From assembly GCF_000009625.1 (NCBI RefSeq), contig NC_002678.2, positions 2,480,001 through 2,544,000 of the forward strand: a stretch of 64,000 bases of DNA, read 5' to 3'. Below the pieces are notes generated by a model. That model did not search any database. It worked only from the letters and a program-made list of their open reading frames with translations, and was not told the DNA's origin. This document shows, piece by piece, positions 55,626 to 63,591 of the stretch. Numbering within the stretch: the first letter of the stretch is position 1; each line of letters starts with the position of its first letter. The DNA is from Mesorhizobium japonicum MAFF 303099 (GTDB taxonomy: Bacteria; Pseudomonadota; Alphaproteobacteria; Rhizobiales; Rhizobiaceae). Position numbers and translations under genes: made by a program.

Positions 55626-57200
55626 ATGAGCAGCGTCGGCGCTGGTTTCAGGCTCGCGCGGGCCGGCTGGGTGCTGGTGCGCGAGGGCGTTATCGCCGCC
55701 CTACCGGGCGAGGAACTGTCCGGTCTGCCGAAATTCGGCTGGCAACTGGCGCGGCTGTTCACCCGCCGCCGCGCGCTCGCCTATCAGCGCAGCGACCGGC
55801 TGGCCAAGGCCGTGGTCCGGCTCGGCCCGTCCTATGTCAAGCTCGGCCAGTTCCTGGCAACACGGCCCGACGTCGTCGGCAACGACATGGCGCTCGATCT
55901 CGCCATGTTGCAGGACAAGATGCACACCTTCCCGAAGGCCGAGGCTGTCGCGGCCATCGAAGCCTCGCTCGGGCGCAAGGTGCGCGATCTCTACGCGGAG
56001 TTCGGCGACCCGGTCGCCGCCGCTTCCATCGCCCAGGTCCATGCCGCCGAAGCCATCCATGATGGCGTTGCCACCAAGGTCGCGGTGAAGGTCATCCGGC
56101 CCGGTGTGCGCCGCCGGTTCTTCCAGGATCTCGAAAGCTATTTCCTCGCCGCCCGCCTGCAGGAGAAGTACATCCCGTCCTCGCGCCGGCTGCGGCCTGT
56201 CGAGGTGACCGAGACGCTGGCGCAGACCACCAAGATCGAGATGGATTTGCGCCTCGAGGCGGCGGCACTCTCCGAACTTGGTGAGAACACCAAGGACGAT
56301 CCGGGCTTCCGCGTGCCATCCGTCGACTGGGAACGCACCGGCCGCGACGTGCTGACCATGGAATGGGTCGACGGCGTCAAGATGAACAACATCGCCGGCC
56401 TGGAGGAGGCCGGCCATGATCTGAAGGCGATCGCCGCCAATCTCATCCAGTCGTTCCTGCGCCATACGCTGCGTGACGGTTTCTTCCACGCCGACATGCA
56501 CCCCGGAAACCTGTTCGTCGAAGCCAACGGCACCATCGTCGCCGTCGATCTCGGCATTGCCGGACGTCTCGGCAAGAAGGAGCGCCGCTTCCTCGCCGAA
56601 ATCCTCTACGGCTTCATCACGCGCGACTATCTGCGCGTCGCCGAAGTGCATTTCGAGGCCGGCTACGTGCCGCGCCAGCACAATGTCGCGGCCTTCGCGC
56701 AGGCGATTCGCGCCATCGGCGAGCCGATTCACGGCCAGCCAGCCGAGACCATTTCCATGGCCAAGCTCCTGACGCTGCTGTTCGAGGTGACCGAACTCTT
56801 CGACATGGCGACACGGCCGGAGCTGATCCTGCTGCAGAAGACCATGGTCGTGGTCGAAGGCGTGGCGCGCACGCTCGATCCAGCCTTCAACATGTGGAAG
56901 ACCGCCGAGCCGGTGGTCGGCGGCTGGATCGCCGGAAACCTTGGCCCGCGCATCATGATGATCGATGCGCGCGACGGTGCCAAGGCGCTGCTGACGCTGG
57001 CCCGCCAGGCGCCGGAGCTTGCCGCGCGCACCGACCGGCTGTCGCGCGAGATCGACCTGATGGCCGAGCACGGCCTGCGTTTCGACGAGACCACGGCGCG
57101 TGCCATCGGCAAGGCCGAGGCGCGCTACAGCCGCTCCGGCCGCGTCGCGCTGTGGGTGATCGCATTGACGCTGGTCTATATCGCCTGGAAGATTCTCTAG
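55626..57200 (+). CDS. ubiB: ubiquinone biosynthesis protein kinase-like UbiB
   Basis: The 524-residue ADCK/ABC1-family protein has a KxGQ motif (YVKLGQFLATRPD), the Ala-rich loop AAASIAQVH, HADMHPGN as the catalytic loop and VDLGIAGRLG as the DFG-like motif. It ends in a short membrane helix (VALWVIALTLVYIAWKIL). UbiB is required for ubiquinone synthesis and has ATPase activity. The start MSSVGAG gives the expected length. Confidence 0.94.
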   Translation: MSSVGAGFRLARAGWVLVREGVIAALPGEELSGLPKFGWQLARLFTRRRALAYQRSDRLAKAVVRLGPSYVKLGQFLATRPDVVGNDMALDLAMLQDKMHTFPKAEAVAAIEASLGRKVRDLYAEFGDPVAAASIAQVHAAEAIHDGVATKVAVKVIRPGVRRRFFQDLESYFLAARLQEKYIPSSRRLRPVEVTETLAQTTKIEMDLRLEAAALSELGENTKDDPGFRVPSVDWERTGRDVLTMEWVDGVKMNNIAGLEEAGHDLKAIAANLIQSFLRHTLRDGFFHADMHPGNLFVEANGTIVAVDLGIAGRLGKKERRFLAEILYGFITRDYLRVAEVHFEAGYVPRQHNVAAFAQAIRAIGEPIHGQPAETISMAKLLTLLFEVTELFDMATRPELILLQKTMVVVEGVARTLDPAFNMWKTAEPVVGGWIAGNLGPRIMMIDARDGAKALLTLARQAPELAARTDRLSREIDLMAEHGLRFDETTARAIGKAEARYSRSGRVALWVIALTLVYIAWKIL

Positions 57201-57240
57201 GCCTGGAAATCGAAGCTCGAGCTGACAACTTGCGGCGAGT

Positions 57241-57290
57241 TGATTGCATTGCTATCATTGCTATCGGTCAGCATGAGCAAAGTGCAATCA
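57241..57290. promoter_or_regulatory. dyad and tandem repeats at the coaBC start (candidate RHH operator)
   Basis: TGATTGCA (57241-57248) and TGCAATCA (57283-57290) are an exact inverted pair 34 bp apart, and between them ATTGCTATC is repeated in tandem (57248-57265). The region ends one base before the coaBC ATG. Small dyads and tandem half-sites are what ribbon-helix-helix proteins bind, and the downstream gene encodes one at its N-terminus. Confidence 0.5.
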
Positions 57291-57291
57291 C

Positions 57292-58761
57292 ATGGCAAGC
57301 ATCACGATCCGCAACCTTGACGATGAGGTCAAGGAGTTGCTGCGCCGGCTGGCGGCGGAAAACAACCGCTCCATGGAAGAACAGGCGCGGGTGATGATCC
57401 GGGCCGCTGTCGACGGCCAGATCGGGCCCGGCCGCATCGACCAGATCGAAAAGACCTTGCGCGAACTGACCAGCACGCACAATGCGGCGACCCCGGTTGC
57501 GACCCCTGCAGGCAGGACCCTTCCGCAGGGTACGCTTTCCGGCAAGCGCATCCTGCTCATCATCGGCGGCGGCATCGCCGCCTACAAGGCGCTCGACCTG
57601 ATCCGCCGGTTGCGCGAGCGCGGTGCGGCGGTGCGGGTGGTGATGACAGCGGCTGCACGGGAATTCGTCACCACCCTGTCGGTAGGCGCGCTGTCGACCG
57701 ACCACGTCTTCACCGAACTGTTCGACCGCAATGACGAGCATGATGTCGGCCATATCAGGCTGTCGCGCGAGGCTGATCTTCTGGTCGTGGCGCCCGCCAC
57801 CGCCGATCTGATGGCCAAGCTCGCCAACGGCCATGCCAACGATCTCGCCTCCACCGTGCTGCTGGCCACCGACAAGCCGGTGCTGATGGCGCCGGCGATG
57901 AATCCGAAAATGTGGTCGCATGCCGCGACCCGCCGCAACCGTGCGACCTTGGGCAAGGACGGCGTCACTTTCGTCGGCCCGGCCAGGGGCGAGATGGCCG
58001 AAAGCAATGAGGCAGGCGAAGGCCGCATGGCCGAACCGCTGGAGATCGTCGCCGCGGTCGAGGCGCGGCTCGATGCCGGCCCCAGGCCGTTGGCAGGGCG
58101 CAAGATCATCGTCACCTCCGGCCCGACGCACGAACCGATCGACCCGGTGCGCTATATCGCCAACCGTTCCTCCGGCAAGCAGGGCCATGCCATCGCCGCG
58201 GCGTTGGCGAGGCTTGGCGCCGATGTGCACCTCGTCTCCGGTCCTGTAAGCATCGCCGACCCAGCCGGTGTGAAGACCATTCATGTCGAGCGCGCGCAAG
58301 AGATGCGCGATGCGGTTGAACAGCTTCTGCCCGCCGACGCCGCGGTGTTCGTCGCCGCCGTCGCCGACTGGCGCAGCGAGAATTCGGCCGACGAGAAGAT
58401 CAAGAAGGTGGCGGGTGAAGGACCGCCAGTGCTGCGCATGATCGAGAACCCCGACATCCTTGCCGGCGTCGGCCATCACAGCCAGCGGCCCGGCTTGGTC
58501 GTCGGCTTCGCCGCCGAGACGCAGGATCTTTTGCGCAACGCCCAGGCCAAGCTCGCGAAGAAAGGCGCCGACCTGATCGTCGCCAACGATGTGTCGCACG
58601 AAAGCGGCATCGGCCCTTCAGGCGTCATGGGCGGCGATCGCAACCGGGTGCGGATCGTGTCGAAGGCCGGCGTCGAGGAATGGCCTGAGATGACCAAGGA
58701 CGAGGTGGCGGCGCGGCTCGCCACCTTCATTGCCGAGCGGCTGAAAACGATCGTCGTTTGA
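57292..58761 (+). CDS. coaBC: RHH domain fused to bifunctional CoaBC (phosphopantothenoylcysteine decarboxylase/ligase)
   Basis: The 489-residue protein has three parts. Residues 1-40 (MASITIRNLDDEVKELLRRL and RSMEEQARVMI) are a ribbon-helix-helix, FitA/VapB-like antitoxin-type domain. Residues about 84-255 are the CoaC flavoprotein decarboxylase, with H154 in GHIRLS and N204 in PAMNPKM. Residues 270-489 are the CoaB ligase, with NRSSGKQGHA. The lid (232-246, GEMAESNEAGEGRM) has Ser238 where E. coli has the catalytic Cys. The enzyme makes phosphopantetheine for coenzyme A. No toxin gene follows. Confidence 0.88.
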   Translation: MASITIRNLDDEVKELLRRLAAENNRSMEEQARVMIRAAVDGQIGPGRIDQIEKTLRELTSTHNAATPVATPAGRTLPQGTLSGKRILLIIGGGIAAYKALDLIRRLRERGAAVRVVMTAAAREFVTTLSVGALSTDHVFTELFDRNDEHDVGHIRLSREADLLVVAPATADLMAKLANGHANDLASTVLLATDKPVLMAPAMNPKMWSHAATRRNRATLGKDGVTFVGPARGEMAESNEAGEGRMAEPLEIVAAVEARLDAGPRPLAGRKIIVTSGPTHEPIDPVRYIANRSSGKQGHAIAAALARLGADVHLVSGPVSIADPAGVKTIHVERAQEMRDAVEQLLPADAAVFVAAVADWRSENSADEKIKKVAGEGPPVLRMIENPDILAGVGHHSQRPGLVVGFAAETQDLLRNAQAKLAKKGADLIVANDVSHESGIGPSGVMGGDRNRVRIVSKAGVEEWPEMTKDEVAARLATFIAERLKTIVV

Positions 58762-58820
58762 ACTGTATTGGACGCGCGGTGCCAGTTGGGCGCCGCGCGT
58801 CAAATTCCGGCCTCAGGCCG

Positions 58821-59399
58821 TCAGTTGGACAAAAGTTCCGCCGTGCGGGCGAGCGCGCCACCGAAGCCGTTGAGCGGAATGGAGAAGCTCACCGCTTGCC
58901 CGGTATCGGCCGCGAAGGCGTCGATCTTCAACGTGGTGCCGTTCTTGAGCAGCGGCGTGACATTGGCGTCGAACGCCACCGGCACCAGGCAGCCGACGAC
59001 TTGGCAAGTGTTGAACGCCAGGCTGCCGTCCAGCTTCTGGTCGTCAATGGTTAGGGTGACGCCCTTGGCGAGCGCCAGCCCGAATGGCAAGGCAAGGGTG
59101 CCGGTGGCACCTTCGCCCGTCTTGCTCGACAGTTCGATCGCCAGCAGCCGCTGGTTGCTTTGCTTGTTGAACTGCTGGTGCGACAGGCTGCAGACCTTGT
59201 TCGTGCCCGATATCTGGCAATTGACCGTCCAGTCGCCATGGGTTTCGGACAAGGCCGATGCCCCGCCGGGCAGTTGCGGCGCATCAGCCGCGGCGGGCGG
59301 CGCCGCCACCTTGTCGCCCTTGGTCTGCGCGGCCATCGCCGGCACACCGGCGATACAGGCCACAGCCAGCATCGCAACCAAATGCGCGTATTTCCTCAT
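58821..59399 (-). CDS. invasion-associated locus B (IalB) family protein
   Basis: The 192-residue protein has a signal peptide ending near AMA and the IalB domain: HGDWTVNCQ and CSLSHQQFN with paired Cys, LPFGLALAKGVTLTID, and CQVVGCLVPVAFD with a second Cys pair. IalB in Bartonella is linked to erythrocyte entry, but relatives in rhizobia are periplasmic proteins of unknown role. The start at 59399 has AGAGG upstream; the longer frame to 59753 has no support. Confidence 0.87.
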   Translation of the reverse strand: MRKYAHLVAMLAVACIAGVPAMAAQTKGDKVAAPPAAADAPQLPGGASALSETHGDWTVNCQISGTNKVCSLSHQQFNKQSNQRLLAIELSSKTGEGATGTLALPFGLALAKGVTLTIDDQKLDGSLAFNTCQVVGCLVPVAFDANVTPLLKNGTTLKIDAFAADTGQAVSFSIPLNGFGGALARTAELLSN

Positions 59400-59689
59400 C
59401 AAGACCTCTCCCGCCCGGCTCCGTCTCGAGCCAGCCTGGAAACTGACCGTGAGAGACGCGCTGACTGCATTCTGTTTGACCGTTTCCCCGAAGGCGCCGT
59501 TGTACCTGACGAACATGCCGACGCCACTGACGCCATTCAGCTCGAGGCCGGCGCCGACCCGATAGAGCGGCGAATCGATCGCTTCCGTCAAGTGCAATGC
59601 GAGGTTGCCGGGCAGATTCTCTACCGCCGCGAAGCGGTGACCGATGGACCAGCCATGGCATCGCCAGACAAACACCCTATATTGCGGAA

Positions 59690-60028
59690 ATGAACAGGAT
59701 TTTTCGCAGGAATGCGCCAATGTTGGCGCGTCGACTATCGATGAGATTTGCATCGGCGGTGCTGGCCACGACTCTTGTGGCCGGCTTTGCGCTGCCCGCT
59801 TCCGCGCAAGTGGCCAATCCCGCGATCAACAGCAACACGCTGATCCAGCAGAACGATCTGCAGGCCTTGCAGAGCCGCATCCAGCGGCAGCAATTCCAGC
59901 AGCAGCAACAGCAGTATCGCGACCAGGACCGCGTGATCGTCCAGCAGCCACCGCCGGTCGTGCCGCAAGTCAGGTCGGGCTGCCAGACGCGGATAATCGG
60001 CACCACCGCCGTCAGCACCTGCCGCTGA
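59690..60028 (+). CDS. small Gln-rich secreted protein
   Basis: The 112-residue protein has a basic N-terminus and a signal peptide ending in LPASAQ. A Gln-rich helix follows (SRIQRQQFQQQQQQYRDQ), then a Pro-rich turn, and a C-terminal strand with two Cys (SGCQTRIIGTTAVSTCR). The start could also be 59720 or 59741. The sequence suggests a periplasmic coiled coil. Similar low-complexity proteins are hard to classify and I do not recognise it. Confidence 0.62.
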   Translation: MNRIFRRNAPMLARRLSMRFASAVLATTLVAGFALPASAQVANPAINSNTLIQQNDLQALQSRIQRQQFQQQQQQYRDQDRVIVQQPPPVVPQVRSGCQTRIIGTTAVSTCR

Positions 60029-60156
60029 CTGCCGGCCCGCTCTTTTATTTAGCCGACTTACATGATAGGCACCTTCTGGTGCCCCTGCGGCAGTTTGGGT
60101 TTTGCAAAGGCGCCGCATCGCGATATGGGGGCACTGCACCCGACTGGATTTGACGA

Positions 60157-60633
60157 ATGGCAGCCACCAAGAAGAAGGCCGTGCGCAAGGCTAAGAAAGG
60201 CGAGCGGATCCGCCAGGTGGCGGCGATCCCCTTTCGGTTGACCGCGGGTGGGAATTTCGAGGTGATGCTGGTCACGTCGAGGACGACGAGACGCTTCATC
60301 GTCCCCAAGGGATGGCCGATGAAAGGCAAGAGCGGACGCAAGGCAGCCACCATCGAGGCTATGGAAGAAGCCGGCGTGCTTGGCAAGACCCTGAAGCAGC
60401 CTGCCGGCACCTATTCCTACTGGAAGCGGCTGACCAACCGCTTTATCCGTGTCGACGTCATCGTCTATCTGCTTGAGGTGACCGAGGAATTGGCCAACTG
60501 GCAGGAAGCCAAGCGGCGGCAGCGGGCCTGGCTGGCGCCGGCCGACGCGGCGATGTTGATCGACGAACCTGATCTTTCGACGCTGGTTGAGACCTTGACG
60601 CTTCCCCAGTCTGCGCCGACTGGCGCGGCCTGA
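60157..60633 (+). CDS. NUDIX hydrolase
   Basis: The 158-residue protein has the diphosphoinositol-phosphatase-like NUDIX pattern FIVPKGWPMKGKSGRKAAT followed by IEAMEEAGV. The two Glu of EE are kept, but the Arg of the usual REUxEE box is Ile and the first box Glu is Lys. Both may reduce metal binding or simply mark this subgroup. A Lys/Arg-rich N-terminus (KKKAVRKAKKGERIRQ) suggests binding to a polyanion. Substrate unknown. Confidence 0.83.
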   Translation: MAATKKKAVRKAKKGERIRQVAAIPFRLTAGGNFEVMLVTSRTTRRFIVPKGWPMKGKSGRKAATIEAMEEAGVLGKTLKQPAGTYSYWKRLTNRFIRVDVIVYLLEVTEELANWQEAKRRQRAWLAPADAAMLIDEPDLSTLVETLTLPQSAPTGAA

Positions 60634-61069
60634 TGCAATTCCTCAGGCGCGCGTACCGCCCTCTTCGGGAAGAGGGCGCACCGGCGTGCCGGTATAGGCC
60701 CACAACCATTTGCGCGGCAGCGGCCCGCGCTGCCCGCGCTACCCGCGCCTTCGGCGAGGATGCCTTGATGCTTGAACAGGCAAGTCTTGCGGCGGAGGCG
60801 CCGCCCTAACCCGCGCGGTTACAGGTCCGAACAGGGCCGACAAGCTTCGAATACAAACTGATTCAACTTGAAGCAGTCACTTGACGTTGCGTAATATTCA
60901 GCCACCCAAATCAAGAAAAGGCCTCATAGAGAACGGAACTATTTATTTGCTGTTAAGTCCCTCGTGATACCCGGTTGTTGTCGCCATTTGCGACATAAGG
61001 GGAAGAAAGTCGTCTCAACCGACGGGTGAAACAGTCGGACAGGCGCGCTGACAGGATCATGGCACGTCC
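60634..61069. other. intergenic region with hairpins upstream of the GGDEF-EAL gene
   Basis: No gene is supported in these 436 bp. A hairpin CGCCCTCTTC/GAAGAGGGCG (60657-60678) may end the NUDIX transcript. The right half is AT-richer and probably holds the promoter of the GGDEF-EAL gene. It includes TGTCGC-CATTT-GCGACA (60979-60995) and CCGAC/GTCGG (61019-61038). These dyads could be operators or leader-RNA folds. Confidence 0.5.
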
Positions 61070-63568
61070 GTGAATTCGAAGAAGCCGTCATCGATGGAAG
61101 TCAGCCCCCGCCTTCTCGGGCTCGTCTGGCCGTTCATCGCCGTCGTCCTCATCCAGGCGCTGGTCGCCAGCCTCAGCCTGTACACGCTTTCGGCGGTTCG
61201 CGCCTATGTCGGTGGGGAAAGCCAGTGGTCCAAGGGGCAAAAGCACGCCATTTATTTCCTCAGCCTCTATGCGGACACCGGCAATGAGGAGTTCTTCACC
61301 GAGTATCGCGAAGCGATCGCCGTTCCGCTGGCCGACCGCTCGGCCCGCCTGGCGCTCGAGCAGCCCGAGCCCGATACAGAGGCAGCGCGCGCAGGCTTCC
61401 TGCAAGGTAGAAACCACCCGGACGACGTCGCCGGGTTGATCTGGCTGTTCCATAATTTCCGGAACTTCAGCTATCTCGATACCGCTATTCGGCACTGGGC
61501 GGCAGCCGACACGATGATCCTCGCCATCCAGCGGCTCGGCGACACGATGCATGCGACGCTGGGCAAGGGGCCGGCGTCGACGGCCGAGATCAGCACCTGG
61601 AAGGCGGAAATTCATCGGCTCGATCGTCAGGTCACCCCATTGTCCAAGGCCTTCTCGGACAGCCTCGGCGAGGGATCGCGCTTCATCCGGATGCTGCTTA
61701 CCTTTGCCAATCTCGTCACCGCCGCCTTGTTGATCCTGCTTGCCGTGTTGCGCACGCGCAAGCTCCTGGCGCAGCGCCAGGCCTTCCAGCTGGCGCTGAA
61801 TGCCGAGCGCGAGCGCGCCCAGATCACACTGGCTTCGATCGGCCAGGCCGTCATCAGCACCGGCCGTGACGGGCGGCTCGACTACATGAACGCGGTCGCC
61901 GAGAAGCTGCTGGCCTGCCCGTTCGGCGCTACCAGGGGCAAGCCGATCGCATCGCTCTTTCGCCTGGTCGACAAGGACACCGGCGTTGAAGAAACGCAGT
62001 TGGTCGGGCGTCTGCTGGCCGGCGAAGCGCGCCGTTCCAGCGCCCGTCCGCAATTGCTCCAGCGGCCTGACGGCTCCGTTGTTCCAGTCGCGCTGACCGG
62101 CGCCCCGCTGCTCGTTTCCGGTGATGTCGTCGGCGCCGTGCTCGCCTTCCACGACATGACGCGCGAAGAGGATTACATCGAGCGGCTTTCGTGGCAGGCT
62201 TCGCATGATGCGTTGACCGGGCTCGCCGACCGGCGCGATTTCGAAAGCCGGCTGGAAAGGACCATCGTCGAATTGCGGGGCCAGCCCCGGCAGCACGCCT
62301 TGATGTATCTCGATCTCGATCAGTTCAAGCTGGTCAACGATACGTGCGGCCATGCGGCGGGCGACCAGTTGCTGCGCCAGATCTCGGCGCTGCTGACCTG
62401 CGAATTGCGGCCGGGCGACGTGCTGGCACGATTGGGCGGCGATGAGTTCGGCGTGCTGCTCGTCGATTGTGAAGCCGACGAAGCATGCGACATCGCCGAA
62501 CGGCTGCGCGCGGCGGTGCAGAACCTGCATTTCGTCTGGGATGGTAGGCCGCTCAACACCAGCGTCAGTGTCGGCATGGTGGAGATCGCCAATGCGCAGG
62601 TGACGATCGAGGAAACGCTGCGGGCCGCCGACGTCGCCTGCTACATGGCCAAGGAAAAGGGCCGCAACCGCGTCCAGATTCACAGCGACTGCGACGTGGA
62701 CTTGCGCGAGCGTTTCGGCGAGATGGCCTGGGTGCAGCGCCTGCACGCCGCGCTGGAGCAAAACCGTTTCCGGCTTCATGCGCAGGAGATCTGGCCGCTC
62801 AACGACGACATCGTCGAGGCGGGAGCGCATATAGAGATCCTGTTGCGGCTGACCGACGAAGACGGCAGCTTCGTCACCCCACAGAGTTTCATTCCAGCGG
62901 CCGAGCGCTATGGCCTGATGCCATCGATCGACCGCTGGGTGGTGCGTAACACCTTCCGCATCCTGGCCGCCCGGCAGGCCGATCCGCGCACATCGCCGAT
63001 CACAACTTGCGCCATCAATCTTTCGGGCGCGACTTTTGGTGACGAGAGCTTTCTCGGCTTCCTGAGCGAACAGTTCCTCATCCACGGCATTTCGCCTGCC
63101 ATGATCTGCCTGGAGATCACAGAAACCAGCGCTATCGCCAATCTCACCAGTGCCATGCGCTTCATTGCCGATCTGCGCGGGCTGGGCTGCCGCTTCGCGC
63201 TCGACGATTTCGGCTCCGGCATGTCGTCCTTCGGGTATCTGAAGCACCTGCCGGTCGACTACCTCAAGATCGACGGCAGCTTCGTCAAGGACATGCTGGA
63301 CGACCGCATCGACCGCGCCATGGTCGAGATGATCCACCACATCGGCAAGGTCATGGGCAAGCTTACCATCGCCGAGTTCGTCGAGAGCGACGGTATCGCC
63401 GCCGCTCTGAAGACCATCGGCGTCGACTATGCCCAGGGCTATGGGATCGCCAGACCGACGCCGTTCGATGCCTCGACGGTGCTGCTAGGCCGGGGCGTCA
63501 CGCCGGCCGCCGAAAGCGTCGATCCATGGGCCGATCTGGCGCGGAAGCTGCGCCGTAAGGCGGGCTAG
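61070..63568 (+). CDS. membrane-bound PAS-GGDEF-EAL protein (cyclic-di-GMP turnover)
   Basis: The 832-residue protein has an N-terminal membrane helix (about 15-40), a periplasmic region to about 205, a second helix (about 208-228), and a PAS-like domain (about 240-365). A GGDEF domain with intact GGDEF (456-460) and an EAL domain (about 550-815) follow. The EAL motif itself is EIL (E589). NLS, EITET, DDFGSG, KIDGSF, EFVES and Q789-G are all retained, so phosphodiesterase activity is possible. The start is a GTG; an in-frame ATG follows at 61094. Confidence 0.9.
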   Translation: MNSKKPSSMEVSPRLLGLVWPFIAVVLIQALVASLSLYTLSAVRAYVGGESQWSKGQKHAIYFLSLYADTGNEEFFTEYREAIAVPLADRSARLALEQPEPDTEAARAGFLQGRNHPDDVAGLIWLFHNFRNFSYLDTAIRHWAAADTMILAIQRLGDTMHATLGKGPASTAEISTWKAEIHRLDRQVTPLSKAFSDSLGEGSRFIRMLLTFANLVTAALLILLAVLRTRKLLAQRQAFQLALNAERERAQITLASIGQAVISTGRDGRLDYMNAVAEKLLACPFGATRGKPIASLFRLVDKDTGVEETQLVGRLLAGEARRSSARPQLLQRPDGSVVPVALTGAPLLVSGDVVGAVLAFHDMTREEDYIERLSWQASHDALTGLADRRDFESRLERTIVELRGQPRQHALMYLDLDQFKLVNDTCGHAAGDQLLRQISALLTCELRPGDVLARLGGDEFGVLLVDCEADEACDIAERLRAAVQNLHFVWDGRPLNTSVSVGMVEIANAQVTIEETLRAADVACYMAKEKGRNRVQIHSDCDVDLRERFGEMAWVQRLHAALEQNRFRLHAQEIWPLNDDIVEAGAHIEILLRLTDEDGSFVTPQSFIPAAERYGLMPSIDRWVVRNTFRILAARQADPRTSPITTCAINLSGATFGDESFLGFLSEQFLIHGISPAMICLEITETSAIANLTSAMRFIADLRGLGCRFALDDFGSGMSSFGYLKHLPVDYLKIDGSFVKDMLDDRIDRAMVEMIHHIGKVMGKLTIAEFVESDGIAAALKTIGVDYAQGYGIARPTPFDASTVLLGRGVTPAAESVDPWADLARKLRRKAG

Positions 63569-63591
63569 TCTAGGGGAGTTGCAATCCCGGT

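Noticed and set aside
61088..63340. Minus-strand frame of 750 codons opposite the GGDEF-EAL gene.
   Set aside because: No recognisable domain and typical shadow composition; the plus strand has intact catalytic motifs.
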